From positions 62,001-126,000 of the forward strand of contig JAJGOT010000358.1 of the NCBI GenBank assembly GCA_022457155.1: a stretch of 64,000 nt of DNA, given 5' to 3'. The notes beneath the pieces are model-generated. The model ran no database searches and was not told where the DNA came from. It saw only the letters and a list, made by a program, of their open reading frames with translations. The position numbers were made by a program, and so were the translations under genes. Shown one piece after another: positions 37,814 to 50,700 of the stretch (position 1 is its first letter; each line of letters begins with the position of its first letter). Source of the stretch: Cladopsammia gracilis. Lineage: Eukaryota > Cnidaria > Anthozoa > Scleractinia > Dendrophylliidae.

Positions 37814-40212
37814 ATGGAGACTTTTAGAATTGAGTTTACCGCGATAATTTTCTTCTATATGACTGCCATCACGACTTCAGAGGTTTTAGAGATTTTCAGA
37901 ACAAGGCCAGATGATGACGGTGGATGGAAAAAAGGCACTGATTCATTCACGATTCCTTATTCATTGTGTGGGCAACATGGTAGCAATTCTATGAATTGTG
38001 AGAGTTTTAACGCCAAAGGTCCAAGTGGAAGTACTGATGAATGCCATTGCTCATGCTCCAATGAGAACGCTACTTTGATGTTCAGAAACAATAAATGGAA
38101 ATGTATAAAGAACTCCGAAGCTCGTGAATTGCTTGGTGAGTAACATATGGTCGTAGGCGCTTGTTATTGTTGAAACCTTCGGAAAGTGCAAGTGAGACTA
38201 ACCTCAGTTGTGATAGTATCATACCATGTAGGCATAAGATTTACTAGCATAACATAAACTTTAAACTAGCCAAGATCACCAAAGGCTAAATAAACTTAAT
38301 GTTTATGTTTCCTTTGATGATTTAATGCCGTTTATTTGTATCGGCTGCCAATTTGCGATGTGTTCGGATGTATGCCTGAGCTGAAAATTCAACAGGCCAG
38401 CTAAAGGACCCGAAAGTATTATAGGAACACAATATTTTTCTCAGAAAAAGTTGGCCCAAGAGTTTTTTTAAGGGAGCTTTTGCCTTCTGAAATTTTTAGC
38501 TTTACTTTCTAAGAACCAAAATAGCATTTTCCATCCTCTCGAATAAACGTAGCTCGTTGGAATTAACTTTTGTGATCATCTATTTTCCTAATCACCAACA
38601 ATGTGCCTCCGTATAATCCTCGGTATCATTGAAAAGAGTATTGGATTGGATATTGGATAATAAGATTAAGAAACAAAGAGGCCTTATTTAAAATCCATTT
38701 CGCTAATCATTTCATAGAACCCCCTGCATGGTATAACAAATGTCATTTAGTTATTTATTTTTCTCCTTCGTGCGTGTACTTCCTGAATAAAATGATTTAT
38801 AAATATTCTTCTTGCTTTTAGTAGGAACAAATTCTATAAAAGGATCCGGGAATCATTTTTTTTTTAATTGGTGATATTGTGTTTGGAGGAAAAGGAAAGA
38901 ACTTAGCGGAAAGCTGTATGGGGTCCCGCAAATTTCGGCTAAGTTTATATACATGTACTTGTAATCATAGGTATGTGGTGGAAACAATTCCTAGTGTTAT
39001 TTTTGTTTTCTTAGTTTCTTTCAATTGATCGTAATATAATTCCCAACAGCTTAAAGTTATCACAATGAATGCAAAAAATTCGCATTTTACCTGGGAGTGA
39101 AAGTTAAATTTACTGCTTCGGATTTTTTAAGTGCAATAATTAATTATATATAATATTTGTTTTTAATAGACCTTGACTTTTCAAATCACATCTTCTTTAA
39201 AAGCGAGAAAGAGAAAAGTCAATTGCGTGTGCTAGACACAAACGAGTTCCGTCGACAGTTACAGTCAAATAGGAGGTTGAAAAACTGCGCTGTGGATTCT
39301 AGTTCTTCTTGGTTTATTGGATGTGATGGTATGGACGTTCCATTTAAAAGAAACCCATTTACCATAAACAAAATAAATAATAAACACTACCTGCAGGTGA
39401 GAAAATATTAGCATTTAATATTGTCAAAAAGCTAATGTATCATCATAAACGATCGATCTTATTTGCAAACTTAAGTTCTGAGTTAACTTTCATCTCAGTT
39501 GTGTTGTTATGCTCATTAGTTATTCATAATGTTATAAGCCACACACAGGTGAATGAGTAACAAAACTCAACGAAACACTCCGGTCGGTGCCTTTTTTAAT
39601 ACATCATGTTCTTGCGGAGTTTAACATCACTTTTGGTACTCACATCTGATTTTAAAAAAAGATGCATGTGACTAACGTGATAACCATGTGACCGCTCATT
39701 TATGCAGCTAATGTCATTACTGAAGATTCCCAATTAAGTAAGGCATTGTATTTTGTTAAGATTCAAGTAATTGAAAAGAAACCCTTGATTTTGTTTGCAG
39801 GTGGGAAGAACTACTACAGATCTCTTAAGAGGAAAAATCATCAAGATAACCATCCAATGCAACAAGCCAGCCGTCATCAGGAAAAAACTGTTATTTAAAT
39901 TAAAAGGAACACTGAATTGTAAGTTACTAGTTATCCATCGGTTTGCTCGACCTGACTGCTTATTGGCTTTAATTAAATAGTTGTTTATATTTCGCGATCT
40001 CCGGCAAAATTCGGGTGTGTTAGGATTTCAACTCGGAAACTGTCATGTGATGTTAGTACAACGTGGCACGTGAGTTACTCTTTTAGCCAACCAGGACTAA
40101 CCAGCTTTCAGTGTTGGTTTTCATGAATAATATTTTTGTTGATGTTATCGTCGCAGGTTCTATACCAATACCGACATCAGTACAGCCTTCGGTCACAATA
40201 AAGTCACTATAC

Positions 40213-40244
<32 letters not shown>

Positions 40245-43200
40245 AAAAAGCACAACAACAGCAGCAGTAACAAGATCAACTTCGCTTCTGAGAAGTAAAA
40301 CGGAAACTACCCATACAAGTGCTTTGGTTTCTCTGCCAGTAACCTCTGTCACCAGTGCGACAAGATTTGGTACTGCGCCGACTGTCTCTTTTAGTTCACC
40401 GACCGTCACCGAAAGTCAAACGACTGCCTTTAAAGTTACACAGACCTTGCATGAGTCACCCATCTCTATTAGTCGATCTATCGTCTCTGTGACTTCACCG
40501 ACAAAGGCCGTCTCCGAAAGTCGAACGACAGCCTCTGAATTCCCACCGACCACATCAACCATTACTCGATCAATCTTCTCTGTTGCTTCAGTGAGCATGT
40601 TTGTTTCCGGATCAAGCGTCTCCTTTGTTCAACCAAGCGTCTTCGAAATTCCACAAACTGTCTTCAGTCCACCAACAACGATACGACCACCAGATACTTC
40701 ACATACCACAGATGTCTCTTCTAATGTAAGGATTACACTAAATACATGTACTAACTGCCGTTTTCCCTGATACCTATCTCGTAAATACTTATTTCTAAAA
40801 ACTTGCATTGCGTGTTGAACACCGTAAAGACGTATCGCGGTAGGGAATATAGATTAGCTGTTTGTTTGTACGGGGAGGGTGTGGAGTTGGACGTAGAAGG
40901 TAAGGTCGGTGGGGTAAAACGCCTAGGAGAGGGAAGGGTCCGAAGGTTGATTAATTTGGTATTCACAAGTTGGTTTCATAGGAGCTTCTGATTAGACCTA
41001 TGTTATTATGTATAATAACATTGTAATAAGTTACCCGCAACTTCAATTCCTGTTTCCTACAGTTTCCTACCCAGCCTAGCTCCGGCCGCGAACGAAGCAG
41101 TGGTGCTGACAACACATCTTCTCTGGGTATAATCTCAGGGATTGTTGCCTCCGTTCTACTCATCGTCATAATCATTGTAGGCTTCCTATTGCATCGTCAC
41201 AGCTGCTTAGGGTAATTGAAGATTGTCCTGAATTAAACAAAATCATTTAAGTAATTCTCCACATAAAAACTACAGTAAACTTCATTGTTCTGCGGCATTG
41301 GCTCTTTCTCACATAGAATTTCTTTGAGTTCAAGAATAGAGGAGAGGCTGATGGTTCATAGTTATATTTCAGTATAAAAATAAAGAAAATCCATTTGCAT
41401 CAAATAAATTTTAGGAAATGTTCGTAATTAACAAATCAGAATAGCAGAAGACAACAGCTAATAATTTTGCTTCTTTGATGAACTTCCTCAAATACAATTT
41501 CTCTTAAAAATTGCATCTTGTGCGATTGGGTCTCAAATTACTTGAAACCTTTAAAAAATCAGACAAAATGCACCTTGAACCTTAACTTTTTAGCGGTCTT
41601 TGAGTCTACGTCAATGAGATCACTAGTTGTAACAATGAAAAAAGTTGACATTCCATCGTGCATTGCCGTTAGCACTTTCCTTCTTATGTGGATCATTCCT
41701 TAATGATATATACCGTAAAATACCGGTTACAACCCCCTCCGCCTCCCGCGTATTATCCCCCCGGTTACAGTCTCAACGGTTTGACTGTACCCCCTCCTAT
41801 ATATAAGCACGCCGTAGTTCGTTAACAGTAATTCTTTAGAAAAAATTGCACCAATTAACTAAAACAACGCTTCTTTATCATGTTGTTTTTTTGCTTTTTA
41901 GCCAAAATACTCCAACGATACTCCAGAACTTATAAACGGCATTTTATAGTATATTTTTAACTTGACCACCTAACTCCCAAAAGATACATGTGCTAAGTGT
42001 AATTAACCAAGAACTAATGAACTATAGCTTTCAATCTTAAAGTTTGGAAGGGTAAATAAAACCTACAGAACGTACCTCTTTGGTCAATCATATCCTTTTA
42101 CTCATATACGCCTTAAACAAACAAACTTGTGGGCACACACGTTCTTAATATATTTCTTTACTAATCAGACCTACAAACGTACCCCCACCCCATGTTTAAT
42201 TATTATATGTCACTAACCGTTTCTTTTCTTTGTATATCTGCAGGAAACCCTGTTCGAGAGACAAAAACGAAGGAAACAAGGTAAAGACTGAAGAATTATG
42301 TATAACGATTTATTTTAATATTGAAATAATCACATGACCATCTTATTTCTAATTTCTATTAATCATTGTGTTTGTCTTAGCATTCAATAACGATGAGCCC
42401 GCAATCAAACTCAGCATACGAACCGGATGGTGAAAACTTGTACAAGGAACTCAATTTCAGTAAACAACGTAAGTCATTCTTTGTAATAATTTTACAAATA
42501 GCTGGCCAGGCATTCAACAAGTAAAAGCAAGTTTCGAAAACATGTTCGCTAATGAACAGTTGAGAATTTGGGTTTGATCATCAAGATTTGTAACTTTATT
42601 GGTTTATTTTCGTCACATAAAAATCACAGTGATCTTTTTAGAAATAATACTGATATTGGTAGTAAATATTCAGGGTTGTCAGTACAACAAATGACGACTG
42701 CGATATATTTTGCCATTCTTGTTGAAAACTTCTCCAACAAAATACAAAAAATACAAAAGACAAAAGTGTTGGGAATTAAGGTTCCTTATTTTTCTAACCC
42801 CTCCCCTCTCATCCCCCCTCTTTCAAAGTTGCTGTTAACGTAAATACTTAACTTACACTGCCTTTTGTATAGACGTCTTCAACACTGGATTTGGGGGAGA
42901 AGGGGGCTATAAAAAGCGTTACGCGCGTCTTTAATTGAGCTGAAACCCAAATGTGAAGTCATTTATTAGCGTTTTACAAATCTTACCAATTAATTTAGTC
43001 CTAGGTTGTAGTTATTAGGTAGAGTAAAACGAAAACCGTTTTTAGTTCTTTGCATAATCCTAAATGCATTCACCATTTTTTTCAGGATCAGTGTATGCTT
43101 CACACTATAACGTTCCTGATGTTCCAGCAACAGATGGAACAATTATTAATAAGAAGAAACTGTCGGATCACGCTGACAATGAAGAACATCATTTCTACGC

Positions 43201-43600
43201 TACTTTGAACATTCCAGAGGGACGTAATATCTATGGGCTTGGAGACAACCAGGATAATGACAACGATAAATTGTACCAAAATTATGGTTCTATTTGTATA
43301 GAACAGCCGCTCTACAACCTTATAGAGGAACTAAGCACAGTACAAGGATTGGAAGGTCCTACAATTGATGAAGTGGAGCAGGTCTACAGCGTTTTAGAGG
43401 AACCTTATCTTGATGTTCCAGAGAACTCTAGTCATTATAGCACCATATGTTCAGAAGAGCCAGTTTACAACACATTGGAAAGACCTTCTCAGAATGGAAC
43501 TGGAGGATCTGATGAAGATCCTAAACATATCGATGAACCAATCTATAACGTTTTGGATGAGGTGTCTACCCCAAGTATATCAACAGAAAATGAAGTTTGA
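37814..43600 (+). CDS. P3: receptor-like type I membrane protein, mucin-like stalk
   Basis: Eight exons: 37814-38135, 39170-39396, 39801-39918, 40157-40725, 41063-41211, 42244-42280, 42381-42468 and 43086-43600. Phases are 1,0,1,0,2,0,1; the product is 674 residues. Signal peptide about 1-22; six-Cys module C-x9-C-x14-C-x-C-x-C-x15-C with ENATL; SSSSWFIGCDG in exon 2; exon 3 has IQC and LLFKL but no second Cys. The stalk is the longest of the family (about 190 residues, mostly Ser, Thr, Val, Pro), with ten consecutive Thr coded by a pure ACA run. The transmembrane helix is at about 433-454. The tail has NLYKELN, FYATLN, PLYNLIEE, QVYSVLEE, PVYNTLER and PIYNVLDE, with no tandem array. Exon 1 and exon 7 lengths equal those of P2. 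Function unknown. Confidence 0.88.
40213..40242 (+). repeat. (ACA)10 microsatellite coding poly-Thr
   Basis: Ten uninterrupted ACA codons in the P3 stalk exon give ten threonines. Any length change in whole units would keep the frame. Confidence 0.95.
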
Positions 43601-43722
43601 AATGCAACCTGGTTTTGTAGTCCTTTGAAAGACCTAAATTACAATGAACTTGGACTCCTTGAATAATTCATATTTCATCAAGCATAAACATTATTTATCC
43701 CACACAAAGTATGGGAAATATA

Positions 43723-43728
43723 AATAAA
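43723..43728 (+). terminator. Polyadenylation signal of P3
   Basis: AATAAA about 120 bases after the P3 stop codon. Confidence 0.5.
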
Positions 43729-45197
43729 ATATAGTAGTATTACGAAGGACCACTTTGGCAAGAGGCCCTGACACACCTGGAATGGCGCAGCTTGAGGGAG
43801 TCAATTACTGGCACAAATGTAATTTCAACTGATACACTGTATATGCTTGTAGCTACTAGGTATTAGCAGCCAAAGAGGGCTGTTTTGGACTTGTTAGGTC
43901 TTTTCAACATAGCATAAACCTTGGTTTCCTACTTTGTGGCTACACACATACCACATGTGGCTACAAACATACCAAACACATTTGTACTTGTTTTTGATAT
44001 CATCACTCTTAGCCATATCACACAAGCGCCTCACATTTTCATTCAGCGTACATAGATATCTTGCTCCGAGCTACACGTCGTAGCGGAGCCAGATTCCATT
44101 TACCATATACACTTATTGACCCAACCCATGTAAAATACTAATGATCAACCCATGGGAAATACAAAGTTAGCTCTTGGTAATTCACTCTGTGCGAGTGTTA
44201 TACATAAAATTAAAATTATATGTATATGATCAGAATATTATCTAGTCATATATAGCATATACATTGTTTGACCCATCCCATCCTATTATGTGAATTATGA
44301 AAAACATTACACGTCTTTTACAAAGACCCACCCTAGTTCTGGCCCTGAAACGTGTGACAGGCCCAGCTTGAGGGACTTCACTTTGAACGAGTGTAAAATA
44401 GAAAGCTAGGAATGGACTTAGGAGTATTATATATATTGGAGGTTCTAGATTTCATCTAGCATATAGTTTATTTGACGCACCCCATGTGTGGGATGATAAA
44501 GAAATTTAAAATACAAAAGCTTCACGAAGGACCGCGCCCTAGTGATCCTGAAACACTTTACAAATTCAGCTGGAATGACTTAACTTAGATTTAGTGTAAA
44601 ATAGAAAGTCTGAAATGGATTATGACATATTGCTGGTTTGTATATGGCGGCCATGTTGGATGTCGTCAGACGATGAAATATTAATCCTTTGGGAATATAA
44701 CTCTATTTTTATGGAAATGATTTCTATTGTTTTTGTCATCAAAAATGCGCGCCATGGAAACTACCAATATGCCATAATATTCTTCAATCTGCATGTTTAG
44801 TCTTCAGCCTTTAGCCTCATTATTTCAATCTCCTTTGTTTTTGTTGCACAAACGAACTTAAAGTTCATATAACCAGCTTGTGCTTGAGCACTGTGTGTTC
44901 TGGAATCAGACACAACCGAAAGAGTACTTCTGACTTTGACAAATGTGAAGTAGGCTATAAATCACAAACACGAGAAAAACCATTTTGCCCGGTACTTTGT
45001 ACGTAAAATGAAGAAATATGTAAATTTGAGTGTCAAACCATTGATGTACGGCACGTGCACTTCGTACGAAGAACAAAGGTCGTTTTAAAGCATGCATCCT
45101 GACTACGAGACTATGAAAATGTGATGTTATTTTTAGGGAAAGCCTATTTCATCTGGCATATGTATTATTTGACCCACCACAGGTTAATATAGAGAAG

Positions 45198-45491
45198 TAA
45201 TATATCAAACACGAGGAACAGTGTTTCATCAGATTTCCAAACACCGCGAAGTGGGTTGGAAAAACGAGGCGCAGCCGAGTTTTTTTTAACCCACTTCAAG
45301 GTGTTTGGAAATATGATGAAACACTGTTTCGAGTGTTTGATATAGCTTCTCAAACTGATCGTTAAATGCGGAGAAAACGAAGGAATAAAATCGCCAAAAT
45401 CTATACAAATTAAGAAACGATTTCAAAACCTCCTTCACGGTAGTGATTTCCTTTGTGTTCTCGTCATGAATTATTAATCAGTTTGAGAAAG
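45198..45491 (-). mobile_element. MITE family F1, copy 2
   Basis: Reverse-complement copy of 15411-15677, including the palindrome (ATATCAAACACGAGGAACAG to CTGTTTCGAGTGTTTGATAT) and the flank with CACGGTAGTGATTTCCTTTG. The palindrome centre differs: it has an extra GAGGCGCAGCCGAG and T-run. Confidence 0.85.
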
Positions 45492-46628
45492 ATAAATTAA
45501 AATACACTGGATATAGCCATTTCCATTCGAAACGAGCAGGACTATGCAACAGTGGCTTCAAATGACAAAGGAGGCTCACAATATTAAGCGGAAATTATCA
45601 TCGTCAGAATAGATTAATATATTGGCATGCGCCAAATATAATCCGTGCAACGTTACCACGTTATTTCCATTTTACGAAAGTAATTGCTAATGATTGCAAT
45701 GATTGCTAATGCAGTTAATCTCTTGTTTAATCGGAGTATACAGTGACGTTGAAAAAAAAAACAAGAAATGAGAAATAAGAAATGAATAACATCAACACTA
45801 TAATATGCAATCAAATATCGCATTTATATATATTTTGAAATAAAGCTGAATACAATATCAAAGCAGTATAGAGGCCAAATGTTTGGAAAATCACACGGAA
45901 TAATCTTACTTGGTTTTATTCCTTTTTTATGTACTTCCGGTTTTAATTTTTAGCGAGAAACTTTGCAAAAAAGACCAGAAATTTTCTGATATGAATGACG
46001 CATTTCGGAATATATGGACAAAGTTTAGACGGTTTATTGCTTTCGCCGACAATTTTGGAAGATAGCAATATCAATAGGTGCCATTAAAAATATGGCAGCT
46101 CATCCATGATGGGTGACCAGAGGAAACAGAGAAAACAGTTTCTTTCCGGAATAATCGGAGAATCCTTATTTAACCACTCACAAACAGCCTGATGGTGACA
46201 CACAGAATGCTTACAAATACAGTCAACTCCATCACCTGATGAAGACCAGCAGAAAGCGGTGGAAACGTCGCGATTCGCTATTAAAGAAATCATATCGTGA
46301 GAGAAACAAAAAAAAGAGAGACAAAAAAAGAAAGCAAGCCTGATTTCAATATCACTAAATATAGGACAAAAAGGGAAATTTTAAAACAATATGGTGGCGC
46401 ACTCAATATTGGAAGAAATGTATATTTAGTAACAGCATAACAGAACTGTAGCTTTTTCCTTGTTTTTGGTTTCGTTTTCCTTTGTATGAGAGTGACACCT
46501 CCGTTAGTATGCAAAATAATTGTAAATAACGTGAACGAATAATAATGCAAGATAACAAAAAATGAACGATAAAAATATTAATAATGCGAGTCCTTACTAT
46601 TTTCAAAAGATCACGTGATAGGTTAGCA

Positions 46629-46661
<33 letters not shown>

Positions 46662-46677
46662 CATCATCATCATCATC
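46629..46677 (+). repeat. (AAT)n(ATC)n microsatellite
   Basis: About eleven AAT units pass directly into about five ATC units. Confidence 0.9.
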
Positions 46678-47486
46678 TTTATACATGAGCTTTATACAGC
46701 TCACAGTTTTTCTTTAAACACTATTGAAAAGGGGACAAACATGGGATGACAGCTTCAATGGGAAAGTACTAGTTGCAATTACAATATACAAACACAATTA
46801 CAGCATACATTCAAGTAAGAGGAAAATGTATGCGCACTTATAATTAATTCAGTTGTAAAAGAAAAAAAAATATTTCGAACATACGATAGATATTATTATA
46901 TTCATAAGCCCATCAATGTTTAGAGAGGGATACCTAAATTACCTGGAAGATTAACGTTTTATAAGCGTTTCAGAATAGTATTTCACCGACTGCACCAGTT
47001 CAGGTCTTGTATGATATTCCTTATTTGGTTAATATTCTTAACAACCAGGTAGGCTTCACAACGGAAGTTGTTTTGATGACCTAGAAATTGTGATGTTGAT
47101 CAAGTGTAACACCTTCCTTTCTATCTTTCGTGGATACATGAAACTATTTCACTCCATTATGTACCTGAAACGCGAGGGCACTGTTTTTAGTCAAACAGTG
47201 AAAAATACTTTCAACACTACATTTTTTGCTTCAAATACAAGCAAAATTAAAATGGCTTTTATTTTAAGTCAACCATAATTAAATTAAAGAGTCAATTGAA
47301 TTTATATGCGTTGTAAACTATAAGATATTCTAAAGCGCTCGACAGCGAAAATCTTTTTTCAAGCCAACCGTTAATGAAAAAAATATAATTGTATATAGAA
47401 AGGAACAAAAATGCAATAGAAAGTGTGTGAGAAAATTCAGATTCAATAGCTATCTTTGAATTTGGTAATTTGACTTCGGTAATTTA

Positions 47487-47523
47487 AAATATCGAAACAA
47501 ATTAAGAGAACAACATCAACAGT
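47487..47523 (+). promoter_or_regulatory. Upstream block shared by P4 and P5
   Basis: TTTAAAATATCGAAACAAAT followed by AACAACATCA(A)CAGT lies about 200 bases before the P4 start codon and recurs near 57500-57552, about 160 bases before the P5 start. It may be conserved promoter or simply remaining duplicate similarity. Confidence 0.4.
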
Positions 47524-47707
47524 TTCAAAACCCTTGAGATTGCATGCTATTTGGTGATGGATAGAGAAACAGCAACCCAAGCTCAAAACGTGAAAGTTCT
47601 CGTCAGATGGATGCGGATTCATCTTCATTTATTCTGCTGATAAATTTTAACTTGGTGCTGTTGGCGTAAAGTATATACTTGTTATTATATTAATTGTCGC
47701 CGATGTC

Positions 47708-50700
47708 ATGAAGTTAGAAATATTTATTTCGTCAGCTTTTGTTTTCCAAGTCTTCATTACCTACACGTTTGGAAAGGACTTCGTTATTTACAGAAACAGG
47801 TCATGGCTAAATCGAAATTGGGATAGCAGGGACTATTTTAAAATTCCAACTTCAATGTGCCACCAAAGCAGCGTAGTGAATAGATGTGACCCATTTGGTG
47901 CGACCATCGATGGCGGTCAAACATGTTCCTGTTCTTGTGATCCTGAAAGAGCCACGTTTGTTTTTCATGCAGGCCAATGGACCTGCCTTGATAACACCCT
48001 TGTTAGAGAGCTTGAAGGGGGTAAGACAACAATGGTTTAATTTCTAGTTTACTTAAAATGACAATGTTATTTGAACCCTATTCAAACCGAGTAAACTTTT
48101 CGTTTTTAGATAATTTTATCATGTATTTGATATTTTCATCTATTTTGACTACATTTTTGTGCATTTCTAACATGAAAATCCAAGATGGCAGATCCAAGAT
48201 GGCGGCTATTCGGAATCATAACACAATTCCCGCGTCATATGACGTCATCATTTCATATGACCTATCTTAACTGAAACAGGCTTGCATGTTCTTTAAATCC
48301 TCCAGGTTAGAGTTAAAGGGAATGAGGTTATTGTCAAGATTGTTATTATTTCGGGAAAAATATTTTGTGTAACGGTTGACTGTCTTTAAATCTCCAGACT
48401 GTGCCAACACTCACCACTTCCTCTCTGAGTTAGACAGTCTTCCCACACTTGATTTTGAGTTGGCGGCGTTAAACATCGGCGAAACAACTCCTACTAATAT
48501 TCCGTACGGTTCCGATATTCGCCGTTGCGAGGTTTACCCCAACACTTCATGGTACCTTGGATGCCATGGGATGCAACTTGGATCAAGTCAATATTCAGAC
48601 AAGATGAAGGAACTGTTTACGTTCACAGTTGGTAACGCATCTAGTACCGGACAATACTTTGATCTGAACGTAAGCAATTTTCATAAAACTTCGCTTGTAT
48701 CAAAATTTTCGCTTTGACGTTATACGTACTCTTGACAAATGTTGGTGTGGTTGTGATAAGGAAAGCAAAAGTGTACAGCCACAGCAGTACAAACATCAGA
48801 TTTATTTGAAAATATATAATAAATGAAATAATACGTGCTCTACCCGCATGAAAACGTGTCCTAGTTGACAATTGACAATTTACAATGCCGTCGTATTGGA
48901 GGGAGAAATCGTATGCTGACCACTGCAATTTGATGATGATACAACAGGATAATTTTATTTATTCTCATCAACACTTGGCTTGATAACGTATTGATATTTT
49001 CAGGAGAATTTAGATGTTGATCAACAGAATGTGGTTCATACTCATCAAGACAATATCCCCTAGTTAAAATGTTCTCATCACCCAGCTGGTTATGATGCAT
49101 TGATATTGTTTATCGATTGATTGAAGTTTGTACAACATTTATTCAGATGATAAAAGCTGGGGGTAACCCTGCGATGGACTAGCATCCCATCCAGGGGGGA
49201 GTAGCAATACTCCTAGTCACTTCATAGTATATAAACCAGGTCACCCTGCGATGGACTAGCATCCCATCCAGGGGAAGTAGCAATACTCCTAGTCACTTCA
49301 TAGTATATAAACCAGGTCACCCTGTGATGGACTAGCATCCCATCCAGGGGGGAGTAGTAATACTCCTAGTCACTTCATAGTATATAAACCAGGTAACCCT
49401 GCGATGGACTAGCATCCCATCCAGGGGGGAGCAGCAATATTCCTAGTTGCTTCACGCTAACAGAAACCGGGTTAAGCTCCGGCCGTGTGGGCCAAGTATG
49501 GCTCGAGTGCGACTTTACATTTACCTTACCTTATTCAGATGAGCTCAGTTATGCGAAGCTGGGTTTAATGGAATCTGCAAATTACATATAATAAATATGA
49601 AGAACAAAAAGACAAACTCATGTACAGTCACACCTCACGCTTATTTCACGAGAGATATTATTGAAAATCATTGTGTGACAGCGTCATGTGAGATTTCTGT
49701 AAGGGGGGATTGATTGTACTTTGTTTCATCAGTCTCAATCATTAAACTGAAAGCACGTATGTTTGTTTCTGTGACATACACTGGTGGTATATTTGTGCTT
49801 GTTTTTACATCATCCTACAGATTAAAAGAGGTGTACAAAACACACAGTTGTTACAAGGAGGTGTAATCTGCCTGGGTATTCAATGCATCGAATCCAGCGG
49901 ACACCAATATGACGGCTGCATGATGTTTAAATTAATAGGACGATTAACATGTGAGTATAATTATGCCATTTACGATTATCTGTACCATATTAAATTGTCT
50001 CAAATTTATTTACTGGTTAAAATATTTCACAACACAATTTTGCTCCAGGCAATGGAGCACATTTCTGTACCAATTTATTCATTTGAAACCCACTCACTTG
50101 CTTGGTACAAAAAAAATGAACATTGAACTAGTGCCATAATTTTTGCAGAGCAAATAACACAGCGGGTAATCCCGAGCAGGCAAGATAGCCCTCTCGTGCA
50201 GCCAATCAGAGCGCAGAATTTGCTTCTTCTTACCCGCACGCATAGCCAGCAATTAATCACATTAAGTTATTGGTCAATTTTTTGATACATTGTACATTGC
50301 TGTAGTTAGGTAACTAGATAATCAAAGAGATGAATTCATGGACAGAAATTGTTAAGTAAAGTGACTTTAAGCTTTTTATTAATAAGGTCCCGCGCAAGTA
50401 GAAGTGTCTTCCACCGTGATGCCACTGAAGCCAACTCAAACAGGGACACCAACGTCTAAAACAAAGATTCATCCAAACACGATAGTTACGGGGCCTACTC
50501 AACAAACCCGCACTCGGTCCATAGCTTATTCCACGCAAGCAACAACCGTTTTCCCCTCTATTGTAAGTATTAGAAGGCGTTTATATGTAATAACTTCATA
50601 TCGCAATTAATGCTAAACTTTGTAACATAAAGAGTAACTGGGTAACTTATCCTATGCAAAGAATTGTATTACTGAAATTTGGAACTCCCTGGATGTTCAT

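Larger units (their letters stand above)
43601..47707. other. Spacer between P3 and P4
   Basis: No exon is supported. The stretch 43740-44620 repeats a loose theme several times (GACCCACC-type words, ATATAGCATATA, CACACC/CGAAGGACC), suggesting an old degenerate tandem repeat. MITE family F1 copy 2 lies at 45198-45491 and an (AAT)n/(ATC)n microsatellite at 46629-46677. The last 220 bases share words with the P5 upstream region. Confidence 0.55.

Noticed and set aside
46629..46677. CRISPR-like or structured array
   Set aside because: It is a plain trinucleotide microsatellite; no array of repeats and unique spacers exists anywhere in the window.
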